Shown piece by piece: positions 42,505 through 52,179 of a stretch of DNA of 64,000 bases (positions within the stretch are counted from its first letter, which is position 1; every line of letters begins with the position of its first letter). The notes beneath the pieces were generated by a model. The model saw nothing but the letters and a program-made list of their open reading frames with translations, ran no database searches and was not told where the DNA came from. Where the stretch lies: NCBI GenBank assembly GCA_963712435.1, contig CAVQIB010000009.1:124001-188000 (forward strand), in the 5' to 3' direction. The translations under genes were made by a program, and so were the position numbers. Origin of the DNA: Rhodoplanes sp963712435 (GTDB taxonomy: Bacteria > Pseudomonadota > Alphaproteobacteria > Rhizobiales > Xanthobacteraceae).

Positions 42505-43833
42505 CTATTGCAGGGCTTCGCCGTGCTGGCTCAGGTCGAGCCCTTCGATCTCCTGCTGCTTGCTCACCCGCAGCGGCACGAAAGCGCCGATCACCTTCAA
42601 GAGCGCGAAGGTGACCCCGCCCGACCACACGAGCGTCGCGACAACTCCGACGAATTGCATGAGGAGTTGGCGGGGATGGCCTTCGAGCAGGCCGGGATAG
42701 CCCGCGGGCGTATCCGCGCTCATCGACAGCGCGGCCGTTGCGAACACGCCGGTAAGCAGCGTGCCGGTCAAGCCGCCGACGCCATGCACGCCGAACACGT
42801 CGAGCAAGTCGTCGTAGCCGAGGCGCGTTTTCAGCCAGGTGCAGGCGTAGAAGCAGACGACGCCGGCGATGAGGCCGATCACGACCCCGTGCCAGGGCAG
42901 CACGAAGCCGGAGGCCGGCGTGATCGTCCCAAGCCCCGCGACCGCGCCCGAGATCATGCCGAGCACGGAGGGCTTGCCGCGCGTCCACCATTCGAGCGCC
43001 ATCCAGGTGAGCGCCCCGGTGGCGGCGGCGAGGTGGGTCGCGACGATGGCGAACACCGCGCGCGAATTGGCCCCGAGCGCCGAGCCGCCGTTGAAGCCGA
43101 ACCAGCCCACCCATAGGAGGCCCGTTCCGATCACCGCGAGCGACAGGTCGTAGGGCGCGAAATTGTCGGAGCCGTAGCCGTAGCGCTGGCCGATCACATA
43201 GGCGGCGACCAGGCCGGCGATCCCGGCATTGAGGTGAACGACGAGGCCGCCGGCGAAGTCGAGCACGCCGAGGCTCATCAGCCAGCCGCCGCCCCACACC
43301 CAATGGGCGATCGGAACATAGACCAGGAACAGCCAGCCCGCCGCGAACCAGACGAACGCGGAAAACCGCATGCGGTCGGCGACCGAGCCCGCGACCAGCG
43401 CCACCGTGATGACCGCGAACGTCATCTGGTAGAGCATGAACAGGGCTTCCGGGATGGTCTTGGCGAGCGGACTGACCGTGTCCATGCCGATGCCGAGCAG
43501 CCCCGCACGGTCGAGCGCGCCGAAAAAGGCGCCCTCCCCGGTAAACGCCAGGCTGTAGCCGGCCGCCGCCCACAGCACCGAGCAGAGCATCGTGCAGAGC
43601 AGCGTCTGCGCCATGGTGGCGAGGATGTTCTTCTTGCGCACCATGCCGCAATAGAACAGCGCAAGCCCGGGAATGGACATCATCAGCACCAGCCCGGTCG
43701 CCGACAGCATCCAGGCGGTGTCCGCCGCATCGATCGTCGCCGCGCCCTGCGCGAATGCGAACTCCGGCGCCGCGCACAGGGCAGCGCCGATCGCGCCGCC
43801 CGGAAGGCGGCGTCGCCACGCCAGTCTTGTCAT
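42505..43833 (-). CDS. amtB: Ammonium transporter AmtB
   Basis: 442 residues, intact. A cleavable signal (ending FAFAQGAA) precedes 11 membrane helices. Channel landmarks: DTAWMLSATGLVLMM, GLALFYCGMVRKKN, FAVITVALVAGSVADRM, and the twin-His pore in FAGGLVVHLNAGIAG and DVFGVHGVGGLTG. It conducts ammonia at low nitrogen and is blocked by unmodified GlnK, whose gene lies 23 bases upstream in the same operon. Expression would be expected under NtrC, but no clear sigma-54 promoter was found. Confidence 0.96.
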   Translation of the reverse strand: MTRLAWRRRLPGGAIGAALCAAPEFAFAQGAATIDAADTAWMLSATGLVLMMSIPGLALFYCGMVRKKNILATMAQTLLCTMLCSVLWAAAGYSLAFTGEGAFFGALDRAGLLGIGMDTVSPLAKTIPEALFMLYQMTFAVITVALVAGSVADRMRFSAFVWFAAGWLFLVYVPIAHWVWGGGWLMSLGVLDFAGGLVVHLNAGIAGLVAAYVIGQRYGYGSDNFAPYDLSLAVIGTGLLWVGWFGFNGGSALGANSRAVFAIVATHLAAATGALTWMALEWWTRGKPSVLGMISGAVAGLGTITPASGFVLPWHGVVIGLIAGVVCFYACTWLKTRLGYDDLLDVFGVHGVGGLTGTLLTGVFATAALSMSADTPAGYPGLLEGHPRQLLMQFVGVVATLVWSGGVTFALLKVIGAFVPLRVSKQQEIEGLDLSQHGEALQ

Positions 43834-43856
43834 GGAATCCCCCCTCGATCGATCGC

Positions 43857-44195
43857 TCAGAGAGCGTCCTGGTCGCTTTCGCCCGTGCGGATGCGGATCG
43901 CCTGATCGATCGATGTGACGAAGATCTTGCCGTCGCCGATCTGCCCGGTTCTGGCGGCCTTGCCGATCGTCTCCACCACCTGGTCCACCTGCCCCTCGGC
44001 GACCGCGATGTCGAGCCGGACCTTGGGAAGGAAGTTCACGTTGTATTCGGCGCCGCGGTAGATCTCCTTGTGGCCCTTCTGGCGCCCGTAGCCCTTGACC
44101 TCGGCGACGGTCATGCCGTGAACGCCGATCGCGATCAGCGCATCGCGGACCTCGTCCAGCTTGAACGGTTTGATGACGGCGGTGACGAACTTCAT
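43857..44195 (-). CDS. glnK: PII signalling protein GlnK
   Basis: 112 residues, intact. MKFVTAVIKPFKLDEVRDAL starts it. The T-loop has YRGAEYNVNFLPK with the uridylylated Tyr51; the C-terminal signature is TGQIGDGKIFVTSIDQAIRIRTGE. It binds ATP, ADP and 2-oxoglutarate and controls AmtB, NtrB and adenylyltransferase. The glnK-amtB pairing is the classical one. Confidence 0.96.
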   Translation of the reverse strand: MKFVTAVIKPFKLDEVRDALIAIGVHGMTVAEVKGYGRQKGHKEIYRGAEYNVNFLPKVRLDIAVAEGQVDQVVETIGKAARTGQIGDGKIFVTSIDQAIRIRTGESDQDAL

Positions 44196-44473
44196 TGCAG
44201 CCCCCTGTGAGAACGGCCCCCTGCGGACCAAGGTCGGAAATTCGGTGCGTAAGGCGTGAATATCGCCTCGCCGATTGGCAGGATGCTCAAGATACCGGCG
44301 CGGCGAGCGGAAATTAAGCGATAAGTTTTGGCACTTGCGCCGCCTGTCGGCAATCGTCACGGCGCGCCCTTGTTGCGAGCGGGCAGCGCCGTGGCGGGCG
44401 GAGCACACTGACGTCCGACCAATTGCCAGCCTACAAGAAGCGCACGAGCCTATAGAGCCACACGAGACACGCG

Positions 44474-46593
44474 ATGCGCCCGGCCGTTCTCAACCCACTG
44501 TTCGCTTCGATCACGGCGCTGCCCGGCGTCGGGCCGAAGCTCGAGAAGCTCTATGCGCGTCTCCTCGGACGGGACGGCGCGCCGCGCGTGCTCGACCTCC
44601 TCTTTCATCTCCCCACCGGATCGATCGATCGCCGGGCCCGGCCGAAACTGCGCGACGTCGTGCCGGACAGCGTGGTCACCGTCCTGGTCAAGGTCGACCG
44701 CCACCGCGCGCCCCCGCCCGGCCGCTCGCGCGCGCCCTATCTGATCTATGCGAGCGACGACGGCCGGCGATCTCGTCATCGCCTATTTCAATGCGCGGCG
44801 GGAGTATCTGGAGAAGCTCCTCCCGGTCGGGGCGCGGCGCTACGTGTCGGGAACGGTGGCGCTCTATGACGGCATGCTGCAGATGGTGCATCCCGACCGC
44901 GTCGTCGCCGAGAGCGAGCTTGCGACGCTGCCGCTGATCGAGCCGGTCTATCCGCTGACGGAAGGACTGACGGTCAACCAGGTCCGCCGCGCGATCGAGG
45001 CGGCGCTGCCGAACCTTCCGGCGCTGCCGGAATGGCAGGACGCGGCCTGGCTCGCGCAGTCCGGTTTGCCCGCCTTCGCCGACGCGCTGCGGCGCTGCAC
45101 CGCCCGGCCGAGCCCGGCGACGTCGCCGGCAGGCTCGCCGCCTGGTCGCGGCTCGCCTATGACGAGTTGCTCGCCGGCCAGCTCGCGCTCATGCTGGTGC
45201 GCGCGCATATGCGGCGGGCGAGCGGGCGCGCGCACCGCCGGCGACGGGCGGCTTGCGCGAGCGCATCGTCGCCGCCCTGCCCTACCGCGCTCACGGCCTC
45301 GCAGACGCGCGCCGCTCGCCGAGATCGTCGGCGACCTCGCCAGACCCGAGCGCATGCTGCGGCTGCTGCAGGGCGATGTCGGCTCCGGCAAGACGGTGGT
45401 GGCGCTGCTCGCCTGCCGCCGCCGCGATCGAGGCCGGCCGCCAGGCGGCGCTGATGGCGCCGACCGAGATCCTCGCGCGCCAGCATCTCGACGACGATCG
45501 CGCCGCTGGCCGAGACGGCCGGGCATGCGGGTCGCGATCCTCACCGGCCGCGAGCAAGGGCGCGAGCGCGCCGACGATGCTCGACCGGCTGGCCGCAGGG
45601 CGACGATCGACCTCGTCGTCGGCACCCATGCGCTGTTCCAGGAGGAGGTCGCGTTCCGCGACCTCGCGCTCGCCGTGGTCGACGAGCAGCACCGCTTCGG
45701 CGTGCATCAGCGGCTGGCGCTCGCCCAGAAGGGCGACGCGCCGTCGACGTGCTGGTGATGACGGCGACGCCGATCCCGCGCACGCTCGTGCTCACCTATT
45801 TCGGCGACATGGATGTCTCCGAGCTGCGCGAGAAGCCGCGCCGGCCGCAAGCCGATCGACACGCGCGCCGTTCCGCTCGACCGGCTCGACGAGGTGATCG
45901 ACGCGGTCGGGCGCGCGCTCGGCGAGGGCCGGCGCATCTACTGGGTCTGCCCGCTGGTCGAGGAATCCGAAACGATCGACCTCGCCGCCGCGCGAGGACG
46001 CGCTTTCGCGCGCTGAAGCAGCGCTTCGGCGACGCCGTCGGGCTCGTGCACGGCCGCATGCAGGGCGCGGAGAAGGATCGCCGCCATGGCGCGCTTCGCG
46101 GCGGGCGAGACGCAGCCTCCTGGTCGCCACCACGGTGATCGAGGTCGGCGTCGACGTGCCGGAGGCGACCATCATGGTGATCGAGCATGCCGAGCGCTTC
46201 GGCCTCGCGCAGCTGCACCAGTTGCGCGGGCGCGTCGGCCGCGGCGCGGAGCGCTCGACCTGCCTCCTGCTCTACAAGGCGCCGCTCGGCGAGACGGCGA
46301 AGGCGCGGCTCGCGCATCATGCGCGAGACCGAGGACGGCTTCCGCATCGCCGAGGAGGACTCTGCGGCTGCGCGGCGAAGGCGACGTGCTCGGCACCCGC
46401 CAGAGCGGCATGCCCGGCTTCCGCGTCGCCCGCATCGAGGCGCATGGCGAGCTCCTGCAGACCGCGCGCGACGACGCAGCCCTCGTGCTCGTCGCGCGAC
46501 CCGGAGCTGAAATCGGAGCGCGGCGAGGCGCTGCGCACCCTGCTCTATCTGTTCGAGCGCGACGAGGCGGTGCGGCTGCTGCGGGCGGGGTGA
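44474..46593 (+). CDS. recG: ATP-dependent DNA helicase RecG, frameshifted
   Basis: The wedge (OB) domain comes first: ITALPGVGPKLEKLYARLLG, DLLFHLPTGSIDRR. Helicase motifs follow: LTASQTRAVAEI, Walker A LLQGDVGSGKTVVAL, MAPTEILARQHL, VGTHALFQEEV, DEQHRFGV (DExH), MTATPIPRTL, and C-terminal LVATTVIEVGVDVPEATIMVIE, RFGLAQLHQLRGRVGRG. About 700 residues and more than ten frame changes after 44760. RecG reverses stalled replication forks. Convergent with the next gene. Confidence 0.94.
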
Positions 46594-46629
46594 ATGGCCG
46601 GTCCGCAACGCGGGCGTTCGGCCGCGCGC

Positions 46630-47274
46630 TCAGGCGGGGAGCGCGCCTTGCTTGCGAGACGCCGCGCACACAAGGACCCTGCGGTATTTCTCGTGGACGA
46701 CGGCGAGCGGCGCGCCGTCAGCCCGATGCAGCACTACGCGGTGCTCGAAGGCGTGAACAAGCGCGGACTCGCATCGCCCCGCGTCGTTCCGGGCTGCGCC
46801 CGCGGCGCGCGGGAGCAGCGCGCAACCGAGTTCTTCCGGCGGGGCGAGCCGCACAAGGAAGGTGCGTCGGCGCGGACCAAGCGCCGCGATCGCCTCCCCG
46901 AACGGACAATCGGTCGTCTGCAATCGCCGTCGCATGTCCGGCGTCAGCCGTGCCGGAAAATACCAGTTCATCGCGTCCACCAGCGCGACGTCTCCCAGGA
47001 CGAGCTGGACTTTGCGGAATGCGACGCCCTGGATGTCGCCGTCAAGCGCACGCAAGCCGTCCGCGTCGAGGGTCTCGGGAATGGCGCCGACGATGCGGCG
47101 GGCGACGATCCGGCCGTCTCCGATGCGTCGTTCGCGGCACCATCGCTCGAGCGCGATGGTCGCCAAACGGGCGCTCGTCAGGCACGCGCTCAGTTCCCTG
47201 ATGGCTTGGAGGCAGCGCGGATGCGCGTGCGCTCCGCTGGGTGCAAAGCCGTCATTCACAGCGCTTGAGGTCAT
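46630..47274 (-). CDS. Chorismate-lyase-like (UbiC/DUF98-type) protein
   Basis: 214 residues in one frame. Residues 85-140 match the family: FRKVQLVLGDVALVDAMNWY, PARLTPDMRRRLQTTDCPFG and EAIAALGPRRRTFLVRL; the end has FEHRVVLHRADGAPLAVVHE and KYRRVLV. In family members this fold removes pyruvate from chorismate to give hydroxybenzoate for quinones or secondary products. Whether this one has that activity is unknown. It ends 37 bases from recG, tail to tail, and is about 45 bases behind the DUF502 gene. Confidence 0.55.
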   Translation of the reverse strand: MTSSAVNDGFAPSGAHAHPRCLQAIRELSACLTSARLATIALERWCRERRIGDGRIVARRIVGAIPETLDADGLRALDGDIQGVAFRKVQLVLGDVALVDAMNWYFPARLTPDMRRRLQTTDCPFGEAIAALGPRRRTFLVRLAPPEELGCALLPRAAGAARNDAGRCESALVHAFEHRVVLHRADGAPLAVVHEKYRRVLVCAASRKQGALPA

Positions 47275-47319
47275 GACGTATCCCGGCGACGCGCAATGCG
47301 CTCCTGTCCCGGAACGCCT

Positions 47320-48135
47320 ACTCCGCCACGGTCTTCGCCTGCCCCGCCGCTTGCAGGGAGCGGGCGGCCGTGGGACTGCGCCGCCTGGGCGGCCTGGGCC
47401 GCCTGCGCGGCGGCGGCGAGCGCGGCGAGCTTCTTCGGGTAGTCGCCGCCGTTCGGCTGGATCAGGCCGGCCGACATGATGAGCTTCGCCGCCGCCTCGA
47501 CCGGAATGTCGAGCTCGATCACGCGCGCGCGCGGCACGTAGAAGAAGAAGCCGGTCGTCGGATTGGGCGTGCACGGCATGAACACCGAGACAGATGCTCC
47601 TCGCTCGCGCGGCAGCCGGTCGGCGATCTGCGTGCTCGGCGGCTGCGACAGGAACACGAGCGACCACATGCCCGGGCGACGGGAACTCGATCAGCCCGAC
47701 CTTGCGGAAGCTCGAGCCCGACTCCGAGAACAAGGTCTCGAACACCTGCTTGAGGCCCTTGTAGACCGGCGCACGATCGGCATGCGCTCGAGAATGCGTC
47801 TCGCCCGATCTCGACCAGCTTGCGCCCGACCAGGTTGGCGGTGAGGAAGCCGAGCGTGGTCAGCGCGACGAAAGCGATGATGAGCCCGGTGCCCGGGATC
47901 GTTCACCGGCAGATAGGTCTCCGGCCGATACGGCATCGGGATGAACGGGCCGCACCAGATCGTCGACCCAGGTGACGAACGACCAGGTCAGCCACAGCGT
48001 GATCGCCACGCGGCCCGGCGACGACCAGGCCGGTGAGGAAGTAGTTGCGGATGCGCGCGCCGAAACGCGAGCCGGATGCGCTCCGCCGGCGGCTCGTGCG
48101 AGCGGCAGCGGATCTCGCGGATTGGTGGAGTTCAT
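47320..48135 (-). CDS. DUF502 family membrane protein, frameshifted
   Basis: ATG at 48135. Two membrane segments: NYFLTGLVVAGPVAITLWLT with WSFVTWVDDLV, and GTGLIIAFVALTTLGFLTAN. Then LVEIGETILERMPIVRPVYK, GLKQVFETLFSESGSSFRKV, LIEFPSPGMWSLVFLSQPPS and VFMPCTPNPTTGFFFYVPRA, all typical of DUF502. The C-terminal AAQAAQAAQ tract varies. Real end set at TAG 47320-47322. Frame changes at 47340-47380, 47590, 47670, 47775-47800 and 47900-48065. Function unknown; found next to recG and glmS in many alphaproteobacteria (from memory). Confidence 0.87.
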
Positions 48136-48252
48136 GGTCGGTCTATATCGGCCCGGTCGTTGCCCAGCACAACGGCAGGGCCGCAATCTAGCAGCAAAAC
48201 GCGGCTTTGCACGCCACTGCCCGTGACAGGCGCGCCTACCCGCCGTCGCGAC

Positions 48253-50078
48253 TTACTCGACCGTCACCGATTTCGCGAGATTGCGCGGCTGGTCGACGTC
48301 GGTGCCCATGATGACGGCGGTGTGATAGGCGAGAAGCTGCACCGGCAATGCGTAGACCAGCGGCGTCACGGTCGCCGGCATGTCCGGCAGCGTCAGGATG
48401 GCCACGGACTCGATCGTCGCCTCGCGGGCGCCCTGCGGGTCCGTGACGAGGATGATGCGGCCTTCGCGCGCGGCGACTTCCTGCATGTTCGACACGGTCT
48501 TCTCGAACACCCGGTCATGCGGCGCGATGACGATCACCGGCATGGTCTCGTCGATCAGCGCGATCGGCCCGTGCTTGAGTTCGCCGCCGGCATAGCCTTC
48601 GGCATGGATGTAGGAGATTTCCTTGAGCTTGAGCGCGCCTTCGAGCGCGAGCGGATAGCTCGTGCCGCGGCCGAGATAGAGCACGTCGCGGTTCTTGGCG
48701 ATGTCGCGGGCGAGCCGCTCGATCTCCGGTTCGAGCGCGAGCGCCTCGGTCATGTGGCGCGGCACCTCGATCAGCGCGCGCACCAGATGCGCGCTCGTCC
48801 TCGTCCGACAGCGTCCCGCGGGCGCGGCCGGCGGCGATGGCGAGGCAGGCGAGCACCGCGAGCTGGCAGGTGAAGGCCTTGGTCGAGGCGACGCCGATCT
48901 CCGGCCCGGCCAGCGTCGGCATCACGACGATCGCTCTCCCGCGCGATCGTCGAGGTCGCCACGTTCACGATGGAGAGGACGTGCTGGCCGTGCTCCTTGG
49001 CGTGCGCAGCGTCGCGAGCGTGTCGGCCGTTTCGCCCGACTGCGACACGAAGATCGCGAGATTGCCCGGCGTGAACGGCGCCTCGCGGTAGCGCAGCTCC
49101 GAGGCGATATCGATCTCGACCGGCAGGCGCGCGAAGCGCTCGAACCAGTACTTGCCGATCAGCCCGGCATAGTAGGCGGTGCCGCAGGCGGAGATGGTGA
49201 TGCGGCCGAGCTTGGCGAAGTCGAACGGCAGGTCGGGCAGCGTCACGCGTTCGGCGACGAAATCGATGTAGGCGCCGAGCGTGTGCGCCACGACTTCCGG
49301 CTGCTCGTGGATTTCCTTGGCCATGAAGTGGCGGTAATTGCCCTTCTCGACCAGGAAGGACGCCGCGCCCGAACGGAGAATGGGCCGCTTCACCTCGGCG
49401 CCGCTCGCGTCGTAGATCTGCGCGCCGCCGCGCTTGAGCACGGCGAGATCGCCGTCCTCGAGATAGCTGATGGTCGACGTGAACGGGGCGAGCGCGATCG
49501 CGTCGGACCCGAGCATCATCTCGCCCGTCGCCATAGCCGATCGCGAGCGGCGAGCCGCGCCGTGCGCCGACCAGAAGGTCGTCCTCGCCTTCGAACAGGA
49601 AGGCGAGCGCGAACGCGCCTTTCAGGCGCGGCAAGGCCGCCTTGACCGCGTCGATCGGACCGAGCCCTCCCTGCATCAGGTCGGTGACGAGATGGGCGAT
49701 GACCTCGGTGTCGGTCTCGGTCACGAATTTCGCGCCGCGAGCGGTAAGCTCGGCCCGCAGCTCGTTGAAGTTCTCGATGATGCCGTTGTGCACGACGGCG
49801 ACGCGATCGGTCGCGTGCGGATGCGCATTGATCTCGTTCGGCCGGCCGTGCGTCGCCCAGCGCGTATGGCCGATGCCGATCCGGCCGAGCAGGGGCTCGC
49901 GCTCGAGCCGCTGCTCGAGATTCCTGAGCTTGCCCTCCGCCCGCCGTCGGGTCAGGTGGCCGTTCTCGAGCGTGGCGACGCCGGCGGAATCATAGCCGCG
50001 ATATTCGAGCCGCCGCAGCGCGTCGATCAGCCCCGGCGCGACCGGCTGCAGTCCCAGGATTCCGATGATTCCGCACAT
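48253..50078 (-). CDS. glmS: Glucosamine-6-phosphate synthase, frameshifted
   Basis: MCGIIGILGLQPVAPGLIDA gives the N-terminal nucleophile Cys2 of the glutaminase domain; LEYRGYDSAGVA, GHTRWATHG and NGIIENFNELR follow. Two SIS domains: ISACGTAYYAGLIGKYWFER, FVSQSGETADTLATLR, STKAFTCQLAVLACLA, then LYLGRGTSYPLALEGALKLK, HAEGYAGGELKHGPIALID and the C-terminal DQPRNLAKSVTVE. 608 residues; frame changes only near 48790, 48930, 49005 and 49535. It converts fructose-6-phosphate and glutamine to glucosamine-6-phosphate, the substrate route to GlmU just upstream. Confidence 0.96.
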
Positions 50079-50187
50079 GGGCTTGAGAAATCCCCGTTCC
50101 GGCCGACCGAGACGACGCCCGGCGCGGCAGCTTCGACGTGCAATACTCCAGAACTGCCGGCGGACCGAACGCGCACCGGACGCGACT

Positions 50188-51565
50188 TCAGGCCGTCGAT
50201 CCTGGCTTTTTCTTGACCGCCGCCTGGATTCGCTCGCGCCAGCGCGCGACCCATCCGCTCCTGACGATCTGGCGGCCACGCGCGAGCCCGAGGCCGCCGG
50301 CCGGCACATCGTCCGTGATCACCGAACCCGATCCGATATAGGCGCCGTCGCCGATCTTCACCGGCGCGACCAGCGAGGAGTTCGAGCCGATGAAGGCGCC
50401 CTTGCCGATATCGGTGTGGTATTTGCCGATGCCGTCGTAGTTGCAGGTGATGGTGCCGGCGCCCACATTGGTGCGCTCGCCCACCCGCGCATTGCCGATG
50501 TAACTCAAGTGATTGGCCTTGGCGCCGGCCTCGATCGTCGACGCCTTCACCTCGACGAAATTGCCGATATGCACGTTCTCGCCGATGTCGGCGCCGGGTC
50601 GCAGCCGCGCGAACGGCCCGACGATCGCGCCGGGCCCGATGCGTGCGTTCTCGAAATGGCAGAAGGAGCGGATCACCGCCCCCTCCTCGACCGTCACCCC
50701 CGGCCCGAACACGACATAGGGCTCGATCACCACGTCGCGCGCGAGCTTGGTGTCGGCGCACAGGTGAACGGTCTCCGGCGCGACCATGGTCACGCCGGCG
50801 TCGAGCGCCGCCGCGCGCAGCCGCTGCTGCAGGATCGCCTCCGCTTGCGCGAGTTCGGTCTGCGTATTCACCCCCAGCACCTCCGTGGCGTCGGCGATCT
50901 CAAGCGCGGCGGTCGCGAGCCCCTTGCGGCGCGCGATCGCGACCGCATCGGGCAGGTAGAATTCGCGTTTGGCGTTGTCGTCGGTGATCTCATCGAGAAT
51001 GGCGAGGGCGACATCGCCGCGCAGTCCCATCGCGCCGGCATTGCACAGCGTGATCGCCTTTTCCGCCGGCGTCGCATCCTTCTCCTCGCGGATCGCCAGA
51101 AGCCGGTCGCCCTCGGTAATCAGACGGCCATATCCGGTCGGATCGGGCGGGCGGAATCCGAGCACCACGACCGCCGCCCCGTCCGCCAGCGCCGCGCGCA
51201 GGCGTGCGAGCGTGCTCGCCCGGATCAGCGGCGTGTCGCCGTAGACGATCAGCACGTCGTCGGCTCCGCGCGCAAGCGCCGGGCGCGCGGCGAGCACGGC
51301 ATGCGCGGTGCCCCGACGCTCCGCCTGGACGAAAACCTCCGCCTCGCGGCGCCGCCCCGCGGACGATCTTTGCAATCGTGTCCATCGCGGGACCGATCAC
51401 CACGGCGATCCCGCCGCCGCTCGCGAACGCGCCCAGCGTGGACAGCACATGCGCGATCAGCGGTCTCCCGGCGATGGCGTGCAGCACCTTCGGTCGGGAC
51501 GCGCGCATGCGCGTTCCCTCCCCGGCGGCAAGCACGATGGTCGAACAGGTTCTCACACTCGTCAT
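50188..51565 (-). CDS. glmU: Bifunctional GlmU (GlcNAc-1-P uridyltransferase / GlcN-1-P acetyltransferase), one frameshift
   Basis: The nucleotidyltransferase half begins TIVLAAGEGTRMRASRPKVL, with VLIVYGDTPLIR and AITLCNAGAMGLRGD. The acetyltransferase half is a left-handed beta helix with hexapeptide repeats: GPGVTVEEGAVIRSFCHFEN, VGPFARLRPGADIGENVHIG, FVEVKASTIEAGAKANHLSY and TITCNYDGIGKYHTDIGKGA. About 458 residues; single frame change near 51355. It makes UDP-GlcNAc. glmS follows 109 bases downstream. Confidence 0.96.
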
Positions 51566-51762
51566 TCCTCGGCGCGGCCGCCCAATTCCTTAGGGGCGGC
51601 TGCAAGCAGTCCTCTTAGAGCATTTTTCCGTCACGTGGGAACCGGCTCGCCGCAGAAATCCGGCCGGCGCAGGCTCGGCGGAAGCCTTCCTGTCGCCCGC
51701 CCAAGCAAGCCCGTGCCGTGTCCATAGCGGCAAGGCGGGCCCGCTTGTGCTAGGGTCTGGCG

Positions 51763-52179
51763 ATGGAGCCAGCACTCTTCACGCGTCGAGACGAACAATC
51801 CATGCGCCCCCGCTTTCTCCCGTCGGCTCGCGCCGGCAACTGGCTGCTGACGATCGGATTCCTGTCCCTGCTCTATGCGTTCTACCTGCGCTATCTGGTG
51901 ATTGAGAACTCGACCGTTGGGCTTGGCTGCGACGCCGGCCAGGACAGCCTGGTCTGCCTGTCGCGATTGGTGGCGACGCGGCTGTTTCGGGCGCAGGTCT
52001 TCGGCTTTATCGCGGTTGGCGCAGCGTTGCTCAACCTCATGCGCCCGTCGCTGCCGCTGTTTGCGATCGCGGCCACGGCGACCGCCTTCGGGCTCGTGCT
52101 TTACAACGCCTCGCTCGCGGGGCTTGCGGCAGGCCTCATGATCTTGAGCTTTGCCCGTCCCGCCCGCGAACCAGAGTGA
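51763..52179 (+). CDS. Small four-helix membrane protein of unknown function
   Basis: 138 residues, intact, ATG at 51763 behind agggt. Four hydrophobic segments: NWLLTIGFLSLLYAFYLRYL, LFRAQVFGFIAVGAALLNLM, LPLFAIAATATAFGLVLYNA and ASLAGLAAGLMILSF. The loop after the first helix has two Cys (VGLGCDAGQDSLVCL) that could form a periplasmic disulfide. It overlaps the end of the glucanase-like gene tail to tail. Not recognised as a named family. Confidence 0.75.
   Translation: MEPALFTRRDEQSMRPRFLPSARAGNWLLTIGFLSLLYAFYLRYLVIENSTVGLGCDAGQDSLVCLSRLVATRLFRAQVFGFIAVGAALLNLMRPSLPLFAIAATATAFGLVLYNASLAGLAAGLMILSFARPAREPE

Noticed and set aside
44328..44337. TTGGCACTTGC resembling a sigma-54 promoter between glnK and recG
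   Set aside because: The GG and GC elements are only about five bases apart instead of ten, and the orientation faces recG, not glnK.
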